A stretch of 64,000 nucleotides of DNA from Leeuwenhoekiella marinoflava DSM 3653. Lineage in GTDB: Bacteria; Bacteroidota; Bacteroidia; Flavobacteriales; Flavobacteriaceae. This document shows, one piece after another, positions 19,456-28,394 of the stretch. A program made the translations under genes and the position numbers. The number at the start of each line of letters is the position of its first letter. Position 1 is the stretch's first letter. Location of the stretch: NCBI RefSeq assembly GCF_900129005.1, contig NZ_FQUN01000017.1:1-64000 (forward strand), written 5' to 3'. The notes below the pieces were generated by a model. It did not search any database and was not told where the DNA came from. It saw nothing but the letters and a program-made list of their open reading frames with translations.

Positions 19456-19947
19456 TTAGCGCTTCATTTCGATAACCTCGAGATTGTCTATTTTACCTTG
19501 ATCTACGGTAAAGCGCAGCATCGTGCGTACTTTATGGAAACCGTGTTTTCCAATAGCGCCGGGATTCATATGTAATAAATTGAGTTTGCGATCTGGCATT
19601 ACCTTTAAAATATGGGAGTGCCCGCAAATAAATAATTTAGGCGGATTGGCTTTCAGTTCTTCTCGTATTGCAGGTGAATATCTTCCGGGGTAACCGCCAA
19701 TGTGCGTGATTAGAACATCTACACCTTCACAAGAAAAACGGTTGTTCAATGGGAACTCTTTTCTTATTTCATGATCATCAATATTGCCAAAAACAGCCCG
19801 TAAAGGCTTTATTTTCTGCAGTGCTTCAGTTACAGCTAGATCGCCTATATCTCCTGCATGCCAGACTTCATCGGCTTTTTCGGCATAAGTCAATATACGT
19901 TCGTCAATATAACTATGGGTGTCGCTAAGGAGTAGTATTTTTTTCAT
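19456..19947 (-). CDS. YfcE/MJ0936-family metallophosphoesterase
   Basis: A 163-residue calcineurin-like phosphoesterase. Metal-binding motifs in order: LLSDTHSYIDE (D,H), WHAGDIGD (GD), GNIDDHE (GN), ITHIGGYPGRY (H) and CGHSHILKV (GHSH). Family members are small phosphodiesterases; the substrate is not predictable. I place the start at the ATG at 19947 (MKKILLLSDTH), because a longer frame to 20013 would add 22 unconserved residues and run into the divergent truA start and its promoter. Confidence 0.88.
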   Translation of the reverse strand: MKKILLLSDTHSYIDERILTYAEKADEVWHAGDIGDLAVTEALQKIKPLRAVFGNIDDHEIRKEFPLNNRFSCEGVDVLITHIGGYPGRYSPAIREELKANPPKLFICGHSHILKVMPDRKLNLLHMNPGAIGKHGFHKVRTMLRFTVDQGKIDNLEVIEMKR

Positions 19948-19992
19948 AACAGATAAAGAATTCTCAAAATTAGAAGACCTCTTGCAAAGATG

Positions 19993-20000
19993 TATCTTTG
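19993..20000 (+). promoter_or_regulatory. -7 promoter box for truA, which decides its start
   Basis: TATCTTTG (TAnnTTTG) places the transcription start near 20006. The TTG at 19998 is therefore upstream of the transcript, and the TTG at 20025 is the plausible start codon. Confidence 0.5.
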
Positions 20001-20024
20001 CAGCTTCAATCACAAACAGAACGC

Positions 20025-20789
20025 TTGCGGTATTTTATTGACATAGCTTATGATGGCGGGCCGTATCACGGTTGGCAACGTCAACATCAGAGTATTACGG
20101 TACAAGAAGTTTTAGAAGGAGCACTTTCAACTTTGCTGCGGAAAGAAATGAGTGTAGTGGGAGCAGGCCGTACAGATGCTGGTGTACATGCGAAACAGTT
20201 ATATGCACATTTTGATTTTGAAACTGAATGGACACCAGAGGAGATCAAGTATCTGCAGTTTAGATTGAATCGCTTTCTGCCGGAAGCTATTGCGGTTAAT
20301 GACATTCTAAAAGTAAGGGAAGAAGCGCATGCGCGTTTTGATGCTACCAGAAGAAGTTATGTATATAAAGTGCACACATTTAAAGATCCATTTCTTATAA
20401 ATCAGTCTTATTTTTTTGAAAAGGAATTGGATTTTGATAGGATGAATAAGGCAGCAAAATTTCTATTAGGTAAGCAGGATTTTAAGTGTTTCAGTCGTTC
20501 TAATACAGACGTTAAAACTTACCTTTGTGAGATTGTAGAAGCGCAGTGGATTAAACAAGAGAATACGTTGCTTTTTAAAATAAGTGCAGACCGTTTTTTG
20601 CGGAATATGGTGCGGGCGGTGGTAGGAACTTTGCTTGAAATTGGTTTAGGCAAGTTAAATCCTCAAGATTTAAAAACGATTATAGCAAGTAGAACGCGTT
20701 CTGAAGCCGGAGCTTCAGCCCCGGCTCACGGTTTATACCTTACGGAAGTACGCTATCCTGAAGAAATATTTTTACCCTATGGCAAGTAG
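20025..20789 (+). CDS. truA: tRNA pseudouridine(38-40) synthase TruA
   Basis: Converts uridines 38-40 of the tRNA anticodon arm to pseudouridine. The catalytic Asp lies in GAGRTDAGVHAKQLYAHF, about residue 50. Other TruA motifs are YDGGPYHGWQRQ near the start, the RRSYVYK strand, and FLRNMVRAVVGTLLEIG. No ATG is available. I choose the TTG at 20025, giving MRYFIDIAYDGG like other family members, over the TTG at 19998, which overlaps the promoter box. The end overlaps the next gene by 11 bases, so the two are coupled. Confidence 0.9.
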   Translation: MRYFIDIAYDGGPYHGWQRQHQSITVQEVLEGALSTLLRKEMSVVGAGRTDAGVHAKQLYAHFDFETEWTPEEIKYLQFRLNRFLPEAIAVNDILKVREEAHARFDATRRSYVYKVHTFKDPFLINQSYFFEKELDFDRMNKAAKFLLGKQDFKCFSRSNTDVKTYLCEIVEAQWIKQENTLLFKISADRFLRNMVRAVVGTLLEIGLGKLNPQDLKTIIASRTRSEAGASAPAHGLYLTEVRYPEEIFLPYGK

Positions 20790-22548
20790 TAAAGGAAATG
20801 CATTTGATTTTGGCTTGTTTAAAAAGCTCTTGAGTTACACAAGCCCTTATAAAATGCGCATGTATTTTGTGGCAATATCAGCTATACTTATTTCGATTTG
20901 TGCGGTATTACGCCCTGTGTTTATTGAGTATGCGATGGACGAAGGTATGCAGCCTAAAAACATGGATACGCTGATCTATTTTATAGGTTTGAGTTTTCTG
21001 GTACTTATAGGCGAGTCTCTTTTTCAACTGCTTTTTATCTACTTCGCAAACTGGCTGGGGCAACAAGTCGTTCTTGATATCAGAACCCGACTCTTCAAGC
21101 ATATGATCTATTTCAAAATGCAGTATTATGATAAATCTGCTGTAGGTCGACTGGTGACCCGTGCGGTAAATGATATCGAAACGATTGCAAGTATATTCAG
21201 TCAGGGTCTGTTTATGATTATTAGTGATTTGCTTAAAATGCTGGTTATCGCTGGGGTTATGCTATATAAAAGTTGGCAATTATCACTAATCGTTTTTGTT
21301 ATTCTTCCGTTTATACTTTATGCAACACGGGTATTTCAGAAGAAAATGAAGGTTGCTTTTGAAGAAGTACGTACGCAGGTTGCCAATCTCAATTCGTTTG
21401 TACAAGAACGGGTAACGGGAATGAAGATCGTGCAGGTCTTTTCCCGGGAAGAAATTGAGCAGGATAAATTCAATGAGATTAACAAAAAACATATGGCTGC
21501 ATGGAATAAAACCGTGTGGTATAACTCTATTTTCTTTCCTATTGCTGAAGTTGTAACTTCAATAACAATAGGGCTATTAGTTTGGTACGGAGGTTTAAGA
21601 GCGGTAGAAAGTGATGTGATTACGATAGGTTTAATTACTGCTTTTATACAGTTTTCTCAAATGTTGTTTACGCCATTGCGTCAGATTGCAGATAAATTCA
21701 ATACCCTGCAAATGGGTATGGTAGCTGCCAATCGTGTTTTTGGTATTTTAGAAACAGATGCGCGTATTGATGATGAAGGAACTCACGTATTGAATAACAT
21801 CAAAGGAGCTCTAAGTTTTGAAAATGTACGCTTCAGCTATGTTGAAGATGAAGAAGTTTTACGCGGAATCAACCTGGAAGTTAAAGCGGGTGAAACCGTT
21901 GCAATTGTAGGTTCTACCGGTGCCGGAAAATCTACGATTATTAACTTATTAGGTCGTTTTTATGAAATAGACAGCGGTGTGATTAAAATTGATGGGATTG
22001 ATATAAAGGATGTCGAAGTCGCTTCGTTAAGATCAGAAATTGCTGTGGTTTTACAAGATGTGTTTTTGTTTGCAGATTCGATCTTAAATAATATTACATT
22101 GAATAATCCGGATATTACCGAAGCAAATGTGATTGCCGCGGCCAAAGCGATAGGTGTAGATTCATTTATATCTAGTCTGCCTAATGGATATCATTATAAT
22201 GTAAAAGAACGTGGAGCAATGTTGTCTAGTGGACAGCGTCAACTGATTGCCTTCTTAAGAGCTTATGTAAGTAATCCTAGTATTTTGGTGCTGGATGAAG
22301 CAACTTCTTCAGTAGATTCTAACAGTGAGCATTTGATTCAGAAAGCGATTAATAAAATCACAAAAGGACGAACTTCAATTGTTATTGCGCATCGACTCGC
22401 AACCATCAAAAAAGCTGATAAAATCATTGTGATGGAAAAAGGTCAGGTTGTAGAAATGGGAAGTCATAAAGAATTGCTAGAGGTAGAGAATGGGCATTAC
22501 CGTAATCTTTATGAAGTACAGTTTACTGCAAGTAAGCAGCCGGTTTAA
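20779..22548 (+). CDS. ABC exporter (fused permease and ATPase), MsbA-like
   Basis: A 589-residue half-transporter. It has six membrane helices in the first 320 residues. The ATPase follows, with Walker A GSTGAGKST (about 377), Q-loop VLQDVFLF, signature LSSGQRQLI (about 481; the family's usual LSGG reads LSSG), Walker B ILVLDEATSSVD (about 502) and H-loop AHRLAT. It is likely a homodimeric lipid or drug exporter in the inner membrane; the substrate is not predictable. It overlaps truA at the start and shares a TTAA with the convergent next gene at the end. Confidence 0.92.
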   Translation: MASSKGNAFDFGLFKKLLSYTSPYKMRMYFVAISAILISICAVLRPVFIEYAMDEGMQPKNMDTLIYFIGLSFLVLIGESLFQLLFIYFANWLGQQVVLDIRTRLFKHMIYFKMQYYDKSAVGRLVTRAVNDIETIASIFSQGLFMIISDLLKMLVIAGVMLYKSWQLSLIVFVILPFILYATRVFQKKMKVAFEEVRTQVANLNSFVQERVTGMKIVQVFSREEIEQDKFNEINKKHMAAWNKTVWYNSIFFPIAEVVTSITIGLLVWYGGLRAVESDVITIGLITAFIQFSQMLFTPLRQIADKFNTLQMGMVAANRVFGILETDARIDDEGTHVLNNIKGALSFENVRFSYVEDEEVLRGINLEVKAGETVAIVGSTGAGKSTIINLLGRFYEIDSGVIKIDGIDIKDVEVASLRSEIAVVLQDVFLFADSILNNITLNNPDITEANVIAAAKAIGVDSFISSLPNGYHYNVKERGAMLSSGQRQLIAFLRAYVSNPSILVLDEATSSVDSNSEHLIQKAINKITKGRTSIVIAHRLATIKKADKIIVMEKGQVVEMGSHKELLEVENGHYRNLYEVQFTASKQPV

Positions 22549-23393
22549 TTTTTTGCTTCATTTACAGCTTTTATGCTTTCAATAAGTTCATCAAACATAC
22601 CCATTTTAGCCATGATAACCACGGCAATTATTGTGATTATTATGAGGAAGATACTTCCCACAAGAGCAAAAAGAGAGGTTTTTATAATGAGCTTATAAAA
22701 GCTTAAGCGGTAAAGTCTTTTAAGAACATAGCATAAATATATGATATAGCCTATTATTCCTAAAAAACTGAAAAAGTAGTAAAGTTTGGGTGACCAGATC
22801 GTTAAAATGGCCAAAATATAAAAGGTAAGGTTGATGTGACTAAAAGCATAGAGGTAAATCACCGTATGCTCCAGATAATTAAATTGTTTATAATTCCAGA
22901 ATACAATTCGGGAAATCAGAGCTAAAACGGGAATACTAAGTATACTGGTTAGGGCTTGATACTCATTAAAACTTGCAGCAAATTTCTTTATAAAATTTAA
23001 TTGAGCTTGATTCTTCTCTTCAGGGAAAGCAATGCTTTCGAAGATAGAATCCATAAAATATTCTCTGAGAATAAAAACATAAATCCCGGCTATTGATAGG
23101 GAAAGTGCGAAATATCCAAAAGCAGACATATATTTTTTTCGAACACCGTTTATATAGCCGCCTATCACATCTTCCGGTTTTCTAAAAAGGGCTAGAAATG
23201 TTTTGGGAAATGCACCGTCAATACTCAAAAACCGATCGTTAAAATCCTCGAGAAGATTTTTTACTGTAATGCGATTTTTAATGATTTTTCCACCGCAATA
23301 ATTACAGAATACAGCATGAGGACTCAGATTTTTTGAGCAATTGCGGCAGTAATTGACGACTACTAGAGTATTTTCTGATTTTTCTATATTCAT
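22545..23393 (-). CDS. DUF3667-like membrane protein with zinc ribbon
   Basis: A 282-residue protein. The N-terminal zinc ribbon CRNC..CNYC (residues about 16-33) is followed by the RITVKNLLEDFNDRFLSIDGAFPKTFLALF segment and VIGGYINGVRKKY, both typical of DUF3667. About five membrane helices then follow and a short soluble tail. The function is unknown. It starts five bases after the cdaA stop on the same strand, suggesting co-transcription. The 3' end overlaps the convergent ABC gene by four bases. Confidence 0.75.
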   Translation of the reverse strand: MNIEKSENTLVVVNYCRNCSKNLSPHAVFCNYCGGKIIKNRITVKNLLEDFNDRFLSIDGAFPKTFLALFRKPEDVIGGYINGVRKKYMSAFGYFALSLSIAGIYVFILREYFMDSIFESIAFPEEKNQAQLNFIKKFAASFNEYQALTSILSIPVLALISRIVFWNYKQFNYLEHTVIYLYAFSHINLTFYILAILTIWSPKLYYFFSFLGIIGYIIYLCYVLKRLYRLSFYKLIIKTSLFALVGSIFLIIITIIAVVIMAKMGMFDELIESIKAVNEAKN

Positions 23394-23398
23394 AATTG

Positions 23399-24181
23399 TT
23401 AGCTGAGATCTTTTCTTAAAATCTCAATAAGTTCTGCTAAGTTTTTAAAGAGTACAAATTCACCATCTTTTAAATAACTGATGTTTCCGGTTTCTTCACT
23501 TACCACAAGTGCGACCGCATCTGTTTTTTCAGTAATACCTAGAGCAGCTCTGTGACGTAGTCCAAAACGCAAGGGAATATTTCGCTCATTAGAAACTGGT
23601 AAAATAGCACGTGTAGCAACGATTCGGTTATCTTCAATTATTGCTGCACCGTCGTGAAGGGTCGAGTTTTTAAAGAAAATACTTTCAAGAATAGGGCGGT
23701 TCACTTCAATACTCATTTCATCTCCCGTTTGTTTAACAAAGTCAAGATGTGTAGTGCGTTGTATAACAATTAATGCTCCGGTACGTGTTTGTCCCATTTT
23801 TTCGCAGGCATCAATTATTTCTTCAACTTTAGTATCAGAATTATCTTTTGCTTCGTCCTGAAGGAATTTTATATGTTTAAGAAAACCTGTTTTTCTACCA
23901 ATATTTGTAGAACCAATCATCAGTAGAAACTTTCTGATTTCTTGCTGAAAAACCACAATTAAGGCAAACATTCCTGCTCCGATGAATTGCCCTAAGATGG
24001 TACTTAGCATTTCCATTCGAAGCAATTGTGTGATTTTCCAGATGACCCAGATAATACAAATTCCCAGAAAAATATTAATTGCCACAGTCCCTTTTACCAG
24101 TTTGTACAGGTAATAGAGTAGGGTAGCAACTAATAAAATATCGACTAAATCGAGTATCCTAAAATTTTCAAGAATGTCCAA
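23399..24181 (-). CDS. cdaA: Diadenylate cyclase CdaA
   Basis: Makes the second messenger c-di-AMP from two ATP at the inner membrane. The 260-residue protein has three N-terminal membrane helices (about 10-95), then the DAC domain with the DGAAII (about 178) and RHRAALGITE (about 208) nucleotide-binding motifs. In other Bacteroidetes this gene often sits beside folP. Here folP is 37 kb away, so the neighbourhood has been broken. Divergent from the BlaI/M56 operon across 242 bases. Confidence 0.93.
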   Translation of the reverse strand: MDILENFRILDLVDILLVATLLYYLYKLVKGTVAINIFLGICIIWVIWKITQLLRMEMLSTILGQFIGAGMFALIVVFQQEIRKFLLMIGSTNIGRKTGFLKHIKFLQDEAKDNSDTKVEEIIDACEKMGQTRTGALIVIQRTTHLDFVKQTGDEMSIEVNRPILESIFFKNSTLHDGAAIIEDNRIVATRAILPVSNERNIPLRFGLRHRAALGITEKTDAVALVVSEETGNISYLKDGEFVLFKNLAELIEILRKDLS

Positions 24182-24279
24182 AGGTTAAGCTGTTTTTGTA
24201 AAAATAGCGCAAAATATGCGGTTCTCTTAGTTAATATAAAGGATAATATAGTAACCCGAAAATTATTAGTTAAAATAAA

Positions 24280-24304
24280 AACTACAAAAATAGTTGTATA
24301 ACTA
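24280..24304. promoter_or_regulatory. Probable BlaI-family operator
   Basis: Three half-sites, AACTA (24280-24284), TAGTT (24291-24295) and AACTA (24300-24304), form two overlapping dyads. The region covers the -33 element of the promoter of the repressor gene itself. This is how BlaI/MecI repressors regulate themselves; the exact binding site here is inferred. Confidence 0.5.
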
Positions 24305-24324
24305 ATTTTTTCGTTTTATGTTTG
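24294..24324 (+). promoter_or_regulatory. Promoter of the BlaI/M56 operon
   Basis: TTG at 24294-24296, a 20-base spacer, then TATGTTTG at 24317-24324 (TAnnTTTG). The -33 element lies inside the dyad-rich operator. Confidence 0.65.
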
Positions 24325-24423
24325 TTGTAAGCTAATAATTAGAATGTTAGTACTTGAATAAGTTTTGAATTCATTAATCAAAAAAATAATTGCTTTTAGA
24401 TTCAGCCCTTTATAAAATATAAT

Positions 24424-24783
24424 ATGGAAAAGTTAACCAATAAGGAAGAAGAAATCATGCACGTAATCTGGAAGCTTGAAAAGGCTTTTGTAAAAGAAGT
24501 GCAAGCGGATTTGGAAGATGAAAATCTGCATTATAATACAGTTTCTACAATTGTACGCAATCTAGAAGAAAAGGGTTATGTAGGTCACCAAGCTTTTGGT
24601 AAAACGCATCAGTATTTTCCTATTGTGAGCAGAGAGGCTTATGGTAAGAAATTTTGGAATGAAGCGACCAGAAGGTTCTTTGATAGTTCGTATAAAAACA
24701 TGGTTTCTTTCTTTGCTAAAGAGGAAAAAATAACCGCAGATGAGTTGCGCGAAATATTAGAAATTATCGAAAAGAAAAATTAA
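24424..24783 (+). CDS. BlaI/MecI/CopY-family repressor
   Basis: A 119-residue winged-helix repressor starting MEKLTNKEEEIMHVIW, the family's usual opening. The recognition helix region is HYNTVSTIVRNLEEKGYVGH (about 39-58) and a C-terminal dimerisation helix follows. The next gene, one base downstream, is an M56 metallopeptidase that would cleave or release it in response to an envelope signal. Many Bacteroidetes carry such pairs without any beta-lactamase nearby; none is visible here, so resistance should not be assumed. Confidence 0.93.
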   Translation: MEKLTNKEEEIMHVIWKLEKAFVKEVQADLEDENLHYNTVSTIVRNLEEKGYVGHQAFGKTHQYFPIVSREAYGKKFWNEATRRFFDSSYKNMVSFFAKEEKITADELREILEIIEKKN

Positions 24784-24784
24784 G

Positions 24785-26629
24785 ATGGCTGTATTGATTT
24801 ACATATTTAAAAGTGCTGCAATTCTAAGCCTGTTTTTTATGGCTTATGTTGCATTGTTAAAAAACGAGACCTTCTTTAAAACAAACAGGCAGTTCTTATT
24901 AATAGGAATTTTCACTGCTCTCATCGCGCCGGTATTGGTTTTAACGAGAACGGTTTATAAAGAGATGCCTGTTGTAGATTTTGATATTCCTGAAGAATTG
25001 TTGCTTCAAGCTCAGGCTTCAATTGTTAGTGATGAGGGTTTCAATTTTTGGCAGCTTGGTGTTTTTGTGTATTCAATTGGAGTCGCTGTTATGCTTTTTC
25101 TTTTCAGTAGAAAACTGATTCAGATCTTTTCTTTTTTAAAGAATACCCGGCAACAAACCAGCAATGGCTATCATTTTGTACAGATAGACGGTTTAGATGC
25201 TCCATTTTCATTCTTCAATTATATCGTACTAGATACGCAGGCGCATAGCGAAGAAGAGTTAGAAATGATCATTTTACATGAGCAGGCGCATGCTAGTCAA
25301 CGACACAGTCTCGATATGTTTTTGGTTCAGTTTGTTCTCATTATGCAGTGGTTTAATCCACTGGCGTGGTTGTATAAAAGTGCAGTAGTACAAAATCTGG
25401 AATATCTTGCAGATGCGACCACGGCCAGTCAAATAGAGAACAGAAAAAATTACCAGCTTGCACTGGTAAAAGTTGCTGCGCCAAAACTGGTGCCGGCACT
25501 CGCCCATTCCTTTTATCAATCATTCATCAAAAAACGAATAGTTATGTTAAACAAGCAATCATCAAGCGAATCTAGAAAGTGGAAGATTCTCCTTATCGTA
25601 CCCATACTCGGTGTATTTATGTGGAGTTTCAATGTAAAAGAAGAAGTGAAGTTTAAAGAAGAACCGCTTTCAGCTTCTGAAGTAGAAGAATCAGAAAATG
25701 CTTTAATCGTATCACCTTCTCAAACTGAAAAACAAAACAAAACAAATCTTTCTGAAATTATAGAGGATAAACCCAAACAATCTGTAGCGAAAACAAAACA
25801 AGTTTCACCAAAACCTTTTAAAAAAGTTATTACTCCTAAAATGACAAAAGGGGATATTGAGCAACTTGTAAAAGAGTTAGACACAGATTATAATATAGAA
25901 ATGGATTTCTCTAAGTTGAAGTATAACAGCAATGGGGAGATTACTCAAATTTTAATCTCCATCAAAGATCGTGAGACCGGAAACAAAGCTTCCGCAACTT
26001 ATAATACAAATGATAAAGCCTTAACAAGTATTGTAGTTTATCGAACCGCCGATGGAACATTTGGTGTAGTATCCGGCCATAATACAATTGTTCAAAGTTC
26101 AAAATTGAGCGCCGCAGAATTGCAAGAAAGAGAGCAGGAGATGCAAGAACGCATTCAAGAAATGGAAGCGCGTAAAGCCGAAATGATGGTGCATAGAGGA
26201 GAACTAAAGAATAGACACAATGATTCTACTGGAATAACAGCTAAGATGAAAGAGCGTATGATAGAAATGGAGTTGCGTAAGGCTGAAATGCAATCCAGAA
26301 TGCAAGAACGTCAGGCAGAAATGGAATTACGCAAAGCGGAAATGTTGAAAATGGAAGCTGATAGTGTTTTTAGTCAAAAAGGCTTTATTAGTGCTTCTAA
26401 TTACCCAAATTCTAGAATTAGAAAACTTGAGGAGTCTAAAATTTTATTCGTGATAGATGGGAAGGTTGTTAATGAATATGAATACAAATTGAAAGTTATT
26501 AATCCCGAAGACATAGAGTCTATTAATGTTCTAAAAGATAAAAAACACACTAAGAAGTATAAAGACTATTGGAAAGAAGACACAGAAGGGGCTATAGAAA
26601 TAACGACTAAGAAAAGAGAAGATAATTAG
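24785..26629 (+). CDS. M56 (BlaR1-type) membrane metallopeptidase with coiled coil and plug-like tail
   Basis: 614 residues. Membrane helices lie near 5-25, 35-55, 90-110 and about 265-280. The zinc motif HEQAH (about 162-166) and downstream EYLAD are typical of M56. Instead of the penicillin-binding sensor of BlaR1, it has a Ser/Lys linker, a beta-rich stretch (about 355-430), a Met/Glu/Arg-rich coiled coil with repeated MELRKAEM units (about 440-525), and a C-terminal segment like the plug of TonB receptors (VIDGKVVNE, PEDIESINVLKD). The role is probably signal-dependent inactivation of the repressor encoded just upstream. The signal is unknown. Confidence 0.88.
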   Translation: MAVLIYIFKSAAILSLFFMAYVALLKNETFFKTNRQFLLIGIFTALIAPVLVLTRTVYKEMPVVDFDIPEELLLQAQASIVSDEGFNFWQLGVFVYSIGVAVMLFLFSRKLIQIFSFLKNTRQQTSNGYHFVQIDGLDAPFSFFNYIVLDTQAHSEEELEMIILHEQAHASQRHSLDMFLVQFVLIMQWFNPLAWLYKSAVVQNLEYLADATTASQIENRKNYQLALVKVAAPKLVPALAHSFYQSFIKKRIVMLNKQSSSESRKWKILLIVPILGVFMWSFNVKEEVKFKEEPLSASEVEESENALIVSPSQTEKQNKTNLSEIIEDKPKQSVAKTKQVSPKPFKKVITPKMTKGDIEQLVKELDTDYNIEMDFSKLKYNSNGEITQILISIKDRETGNKASATYNTNDKALTSIVVYRTADGTFGVVSGHNTIVQSSKLSAAELQEREQEMQERIQEMEARKAEMMVHRGELKNRHNDSTGITAKMKERMIEMELRKAEMQSRMQERQAEMELRKAEMLKMEADSVFSQKGFISASNYPNSRIRKLEESKILFVIDGKVVNEYEYKLKVINPEDIESINVLKDKKHTKKYKDYWKEDTEGAIEITTKKREDN

Positions 26630-26651
26630 ATACATTCATGAATCAGAACTG

Positions 26652-26689
26652 AAAAATCCGCTGTAAATTATTTTTACAGCGGATTTTTT
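26652..26689 (+). terminator. Terminator of the BlaI/M56 operon
   Basis: Stem AAAATCCGCTGTAAA/TTTACAGCGGATTTT followed by T. Confidence 0.85.
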
Positions 26690-27183
26690 GTTCTCAATTA
26701 TCAAGATAAAATATTCAGAAGCTTTCGTTAGGGGCTGTCAAAAAAGATGAAAACTCAAATTTGAACGCTTTTTAGGTTTAAATTCGTCTACAGTTTAGCA
26801 AAACCATCCAAAAAGAGCCTATGAAGATTGCAGTTTTTTATTAAAAAATTGTTTTTTGATTTGATTTAATAACTGTACTGAAGGGTTTGAAGTTTTAATA
26901 TTTGTTATAACTCATCTTTTTACTTACAATTCTGTATTCAAATTCATTAATAGTTAACTAAAAGCTTGTAGGACTGGTTTTTACTCCCGTAATTGTAATC
27001 AAATAATTATTAACAATCAAAAATCACAATTATGGTCACATTAATTTTAACAATCATCGAGACAATTTTTGGATAATCACAAATTAGTCTTAACACCTTC
27101 TGTAAGCGCGCGCAGAATCGTGTTAAAACCTTAAATTTGAGAGGATACCAAAATGAGATGTATAAATTAGCAGACTCGTAATT
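26690..27183. other. Intergenic region with IS-like end and hairpin
   Basis: It holds no gene. It contains an IS-end-like sequence at 26731-26746 and a 7-bp interrupted stem at 27090-27126. The rest is AT-rich with nothing recognisable. Confidence 0.5.
26731..26746 (+). mobile_element. Possible solo IS end
   Basis: GGGGCTGTCAAAAAAG matches in reverse (14/16) the right-arm sequence 301-316 beside the IS1182-type transposase. No transposase reading frame follows, so if real it is a relic. The match is short. Confidence 0.3.
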
Positions 27184-27336
27184 ATGAAAAAAAGTTTTTT
27201 TAGAGCATTAGCTAAAGTCAATAAAAAGATATTACCCAGCTTAACTAAAAAGGAAGTAGATTTGGCAAAAGCTAGCAAATTACAATTGGCACTTTTTGGG
27301 TATAAACTATGGGTTACTAAAAACGCTTTAGACTAG
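27184..27336 (+). CDS. Conserved 50-residue basic protein
   Basis: ATG at 27184, TAG at 27334. The protein starts MKKSFFRALAKVNKKILPSL, continues DLAKASKLQLALFGYK and ends WVTKNALD. It resembles a small protein that I recall from many flavobacterial genomes, there sometimes labelled SsrA-binding protein, but it has no SmpB fold (about 150 residues), so that name would be wrong. It is basic and amphipathic, probably helical. Its stop overlaps the apt stop by four bases (CTAG), so the two convergent genes share their ends. Confidence 0.65.
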   Translation: MKKSFFRALAKVNKKILPSLTKKEVDLAKASKLQLALFGYKLWVTKNALD

Positions 27337-27845
27337 TAATGTACCAAGCTATGCAGTGCATAGTTTTCGAGTTTTTTACGACCTTCAAGAAAATCCAATT
27401 CCATTAAAAAGTTGCACTGCACCACAGTGCCTCCACAATCTTCAACCAATTTACAAGCAGCAGCAGCAGTACCACCGGTAGCTAAAACATCATCATGTAC
27501 GATTACAAGATCTCCTTCAGCAATACTATTTTCTTGAATCTCTATTGAATCTTCACCGTATTCTAGAGCATACGTTTGTTTTACGATTTTTCCCGGTAGT
27601 TTTCCCGGTTTTCGAATGGGTACAAAACCCAATCCCATTTTTTGAGCCAGTAGAATTCCTAACAGAAAACCACGACTTTCTATTCCCACAATTTTTGTAG
27701 CATTAAAACCATGCAAACCTTTAGCAAATAAATTGATTGTCTGTGCAGTTGCTTCAGGGTTAGCGAGTAACGGATTGATATCTTTAAAGATTATTCCTGG
27801 CTTTGGGAAATCAGGAATGTCTTGAATATATTTTTTTAGATTCAT
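27333..27845 (-). CDS. apt: Adenine phosphoribosyltransferase
   Basis: Salvages adenine to AMP using PRPP. The 170-residue protein begins with the usual DIPDFPKPGIIFKDINPLL; the PRPP-binding loop is VIVHDDVLATGGTAAAACKLVE (about 121-142), preceded by the flexible KLPGK loop. Length is normal. It is monocistronic and convergent with the 50-residue gene, sharing CTAG at the stops. Confidence 0.95.
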   Translation of the reverse strand: MNLKKYIQDIPDFPKPGIIFKDINPLLANPEATAQTINLFAKGLHGFNATKIVGIESRGFLLGILLAQKMGLGFVPIRKPGKLPGKIVKQTYALEYGEDSIEIQENSIAEGDLVIVHDDVLATGGTAAAACKLVEDCGGTVVQCNFLMELDFLEGRKKLENYALHSLVHY

Positions 27846-27968
27846 TTTTTGAAGATATAGTATTTAAGCTGAAAATAAATATAAAAACTCAGTATTAGAA
27901 AAATTATAACGTCTCTTTAAATGAGTAATACTAATAAACTAGGGAAAGGTTTTAGCATTTCTAAGTTG

Positions 27969-27976
27969 TAGCTTTG
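27969..27976 (+). promoter_or_regulatory. -7 promoter box before the DUF423 gene
   Basis: TAGCTTTG matches TAnnTTTG and puts the transcript start near 27982, which argues against a start codon upstream of that point. Confidence 0.45.
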
Positions 27977-28000
27977 TGCCTCATGCTAATTAAACAATCT

Positions 28001-28393
28001 ATGCAGGTTATTTTACTGAGTCAGGTATTCGCGGCACTTTATGGTTTTTTGGGTATCCTCCTAGGAGCCTTTGGAGCCCACGCTTTAAAGAAAAAATTCA
28101 CGCCAGAGCAAATGGCAAGTTTTGAAACCGGGATAAAATACCAGATGTATCACGCTATTGTGCTTTTGGTTCTCAGTTTCAATTTAGGTTTTACTAGCAC
28201 ATTAGATCAGACTATTATTATTTGCTTTATAGTTGGTACTTTTTTGTTTTCATTCTCCATTTATGGATTATGTCTAACCGGAGCATTTGGTAAAAAGTTG
28301 AGGCTGCTTGGCCCTGTAACACCATTGGGTGGCTTCTTTTTGGCTTCTGGATGGTTATTACTGCTATATTCTTTTCTAGAAAATTTTATATAA
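28001..28393 (+). CDS. DUF423 family small membrane protein
   Basis: A protein of about 130 residues with four membrane helices and the family motif LGAFGAHALKKK near the N-terminus, followed by FETGIKYQMYHAIVLL. The function is unknown. I choose the ATG at 28001 (MQVILLSQVFAALYG), since the frame's earlier codons (TTG at 27974, ATG at 27983) overlap the promoter or the expected transcript start; 27983 remains possible. A terminator follows directly. Confidence 0.85.
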   Translation: MQVILLSQVFAALYGFLGILLGAFGAHALKKKFTPEQMASFETGIKYQMYHAIVLLVLSFNLGFTSTLDQTIIICFIVGTFLFSFSIYGLCLTGAFGKKLRLLGPVTPLGGFFLASGWLLLLYSFLENFI

Positions 28394-28394
28394 A

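Noticed and set aside
24424-26629. Beta-lactam resistance system
   Set aside because: The sensor lacks a penicillin-binding domain and no beta-lactamase is nearby.
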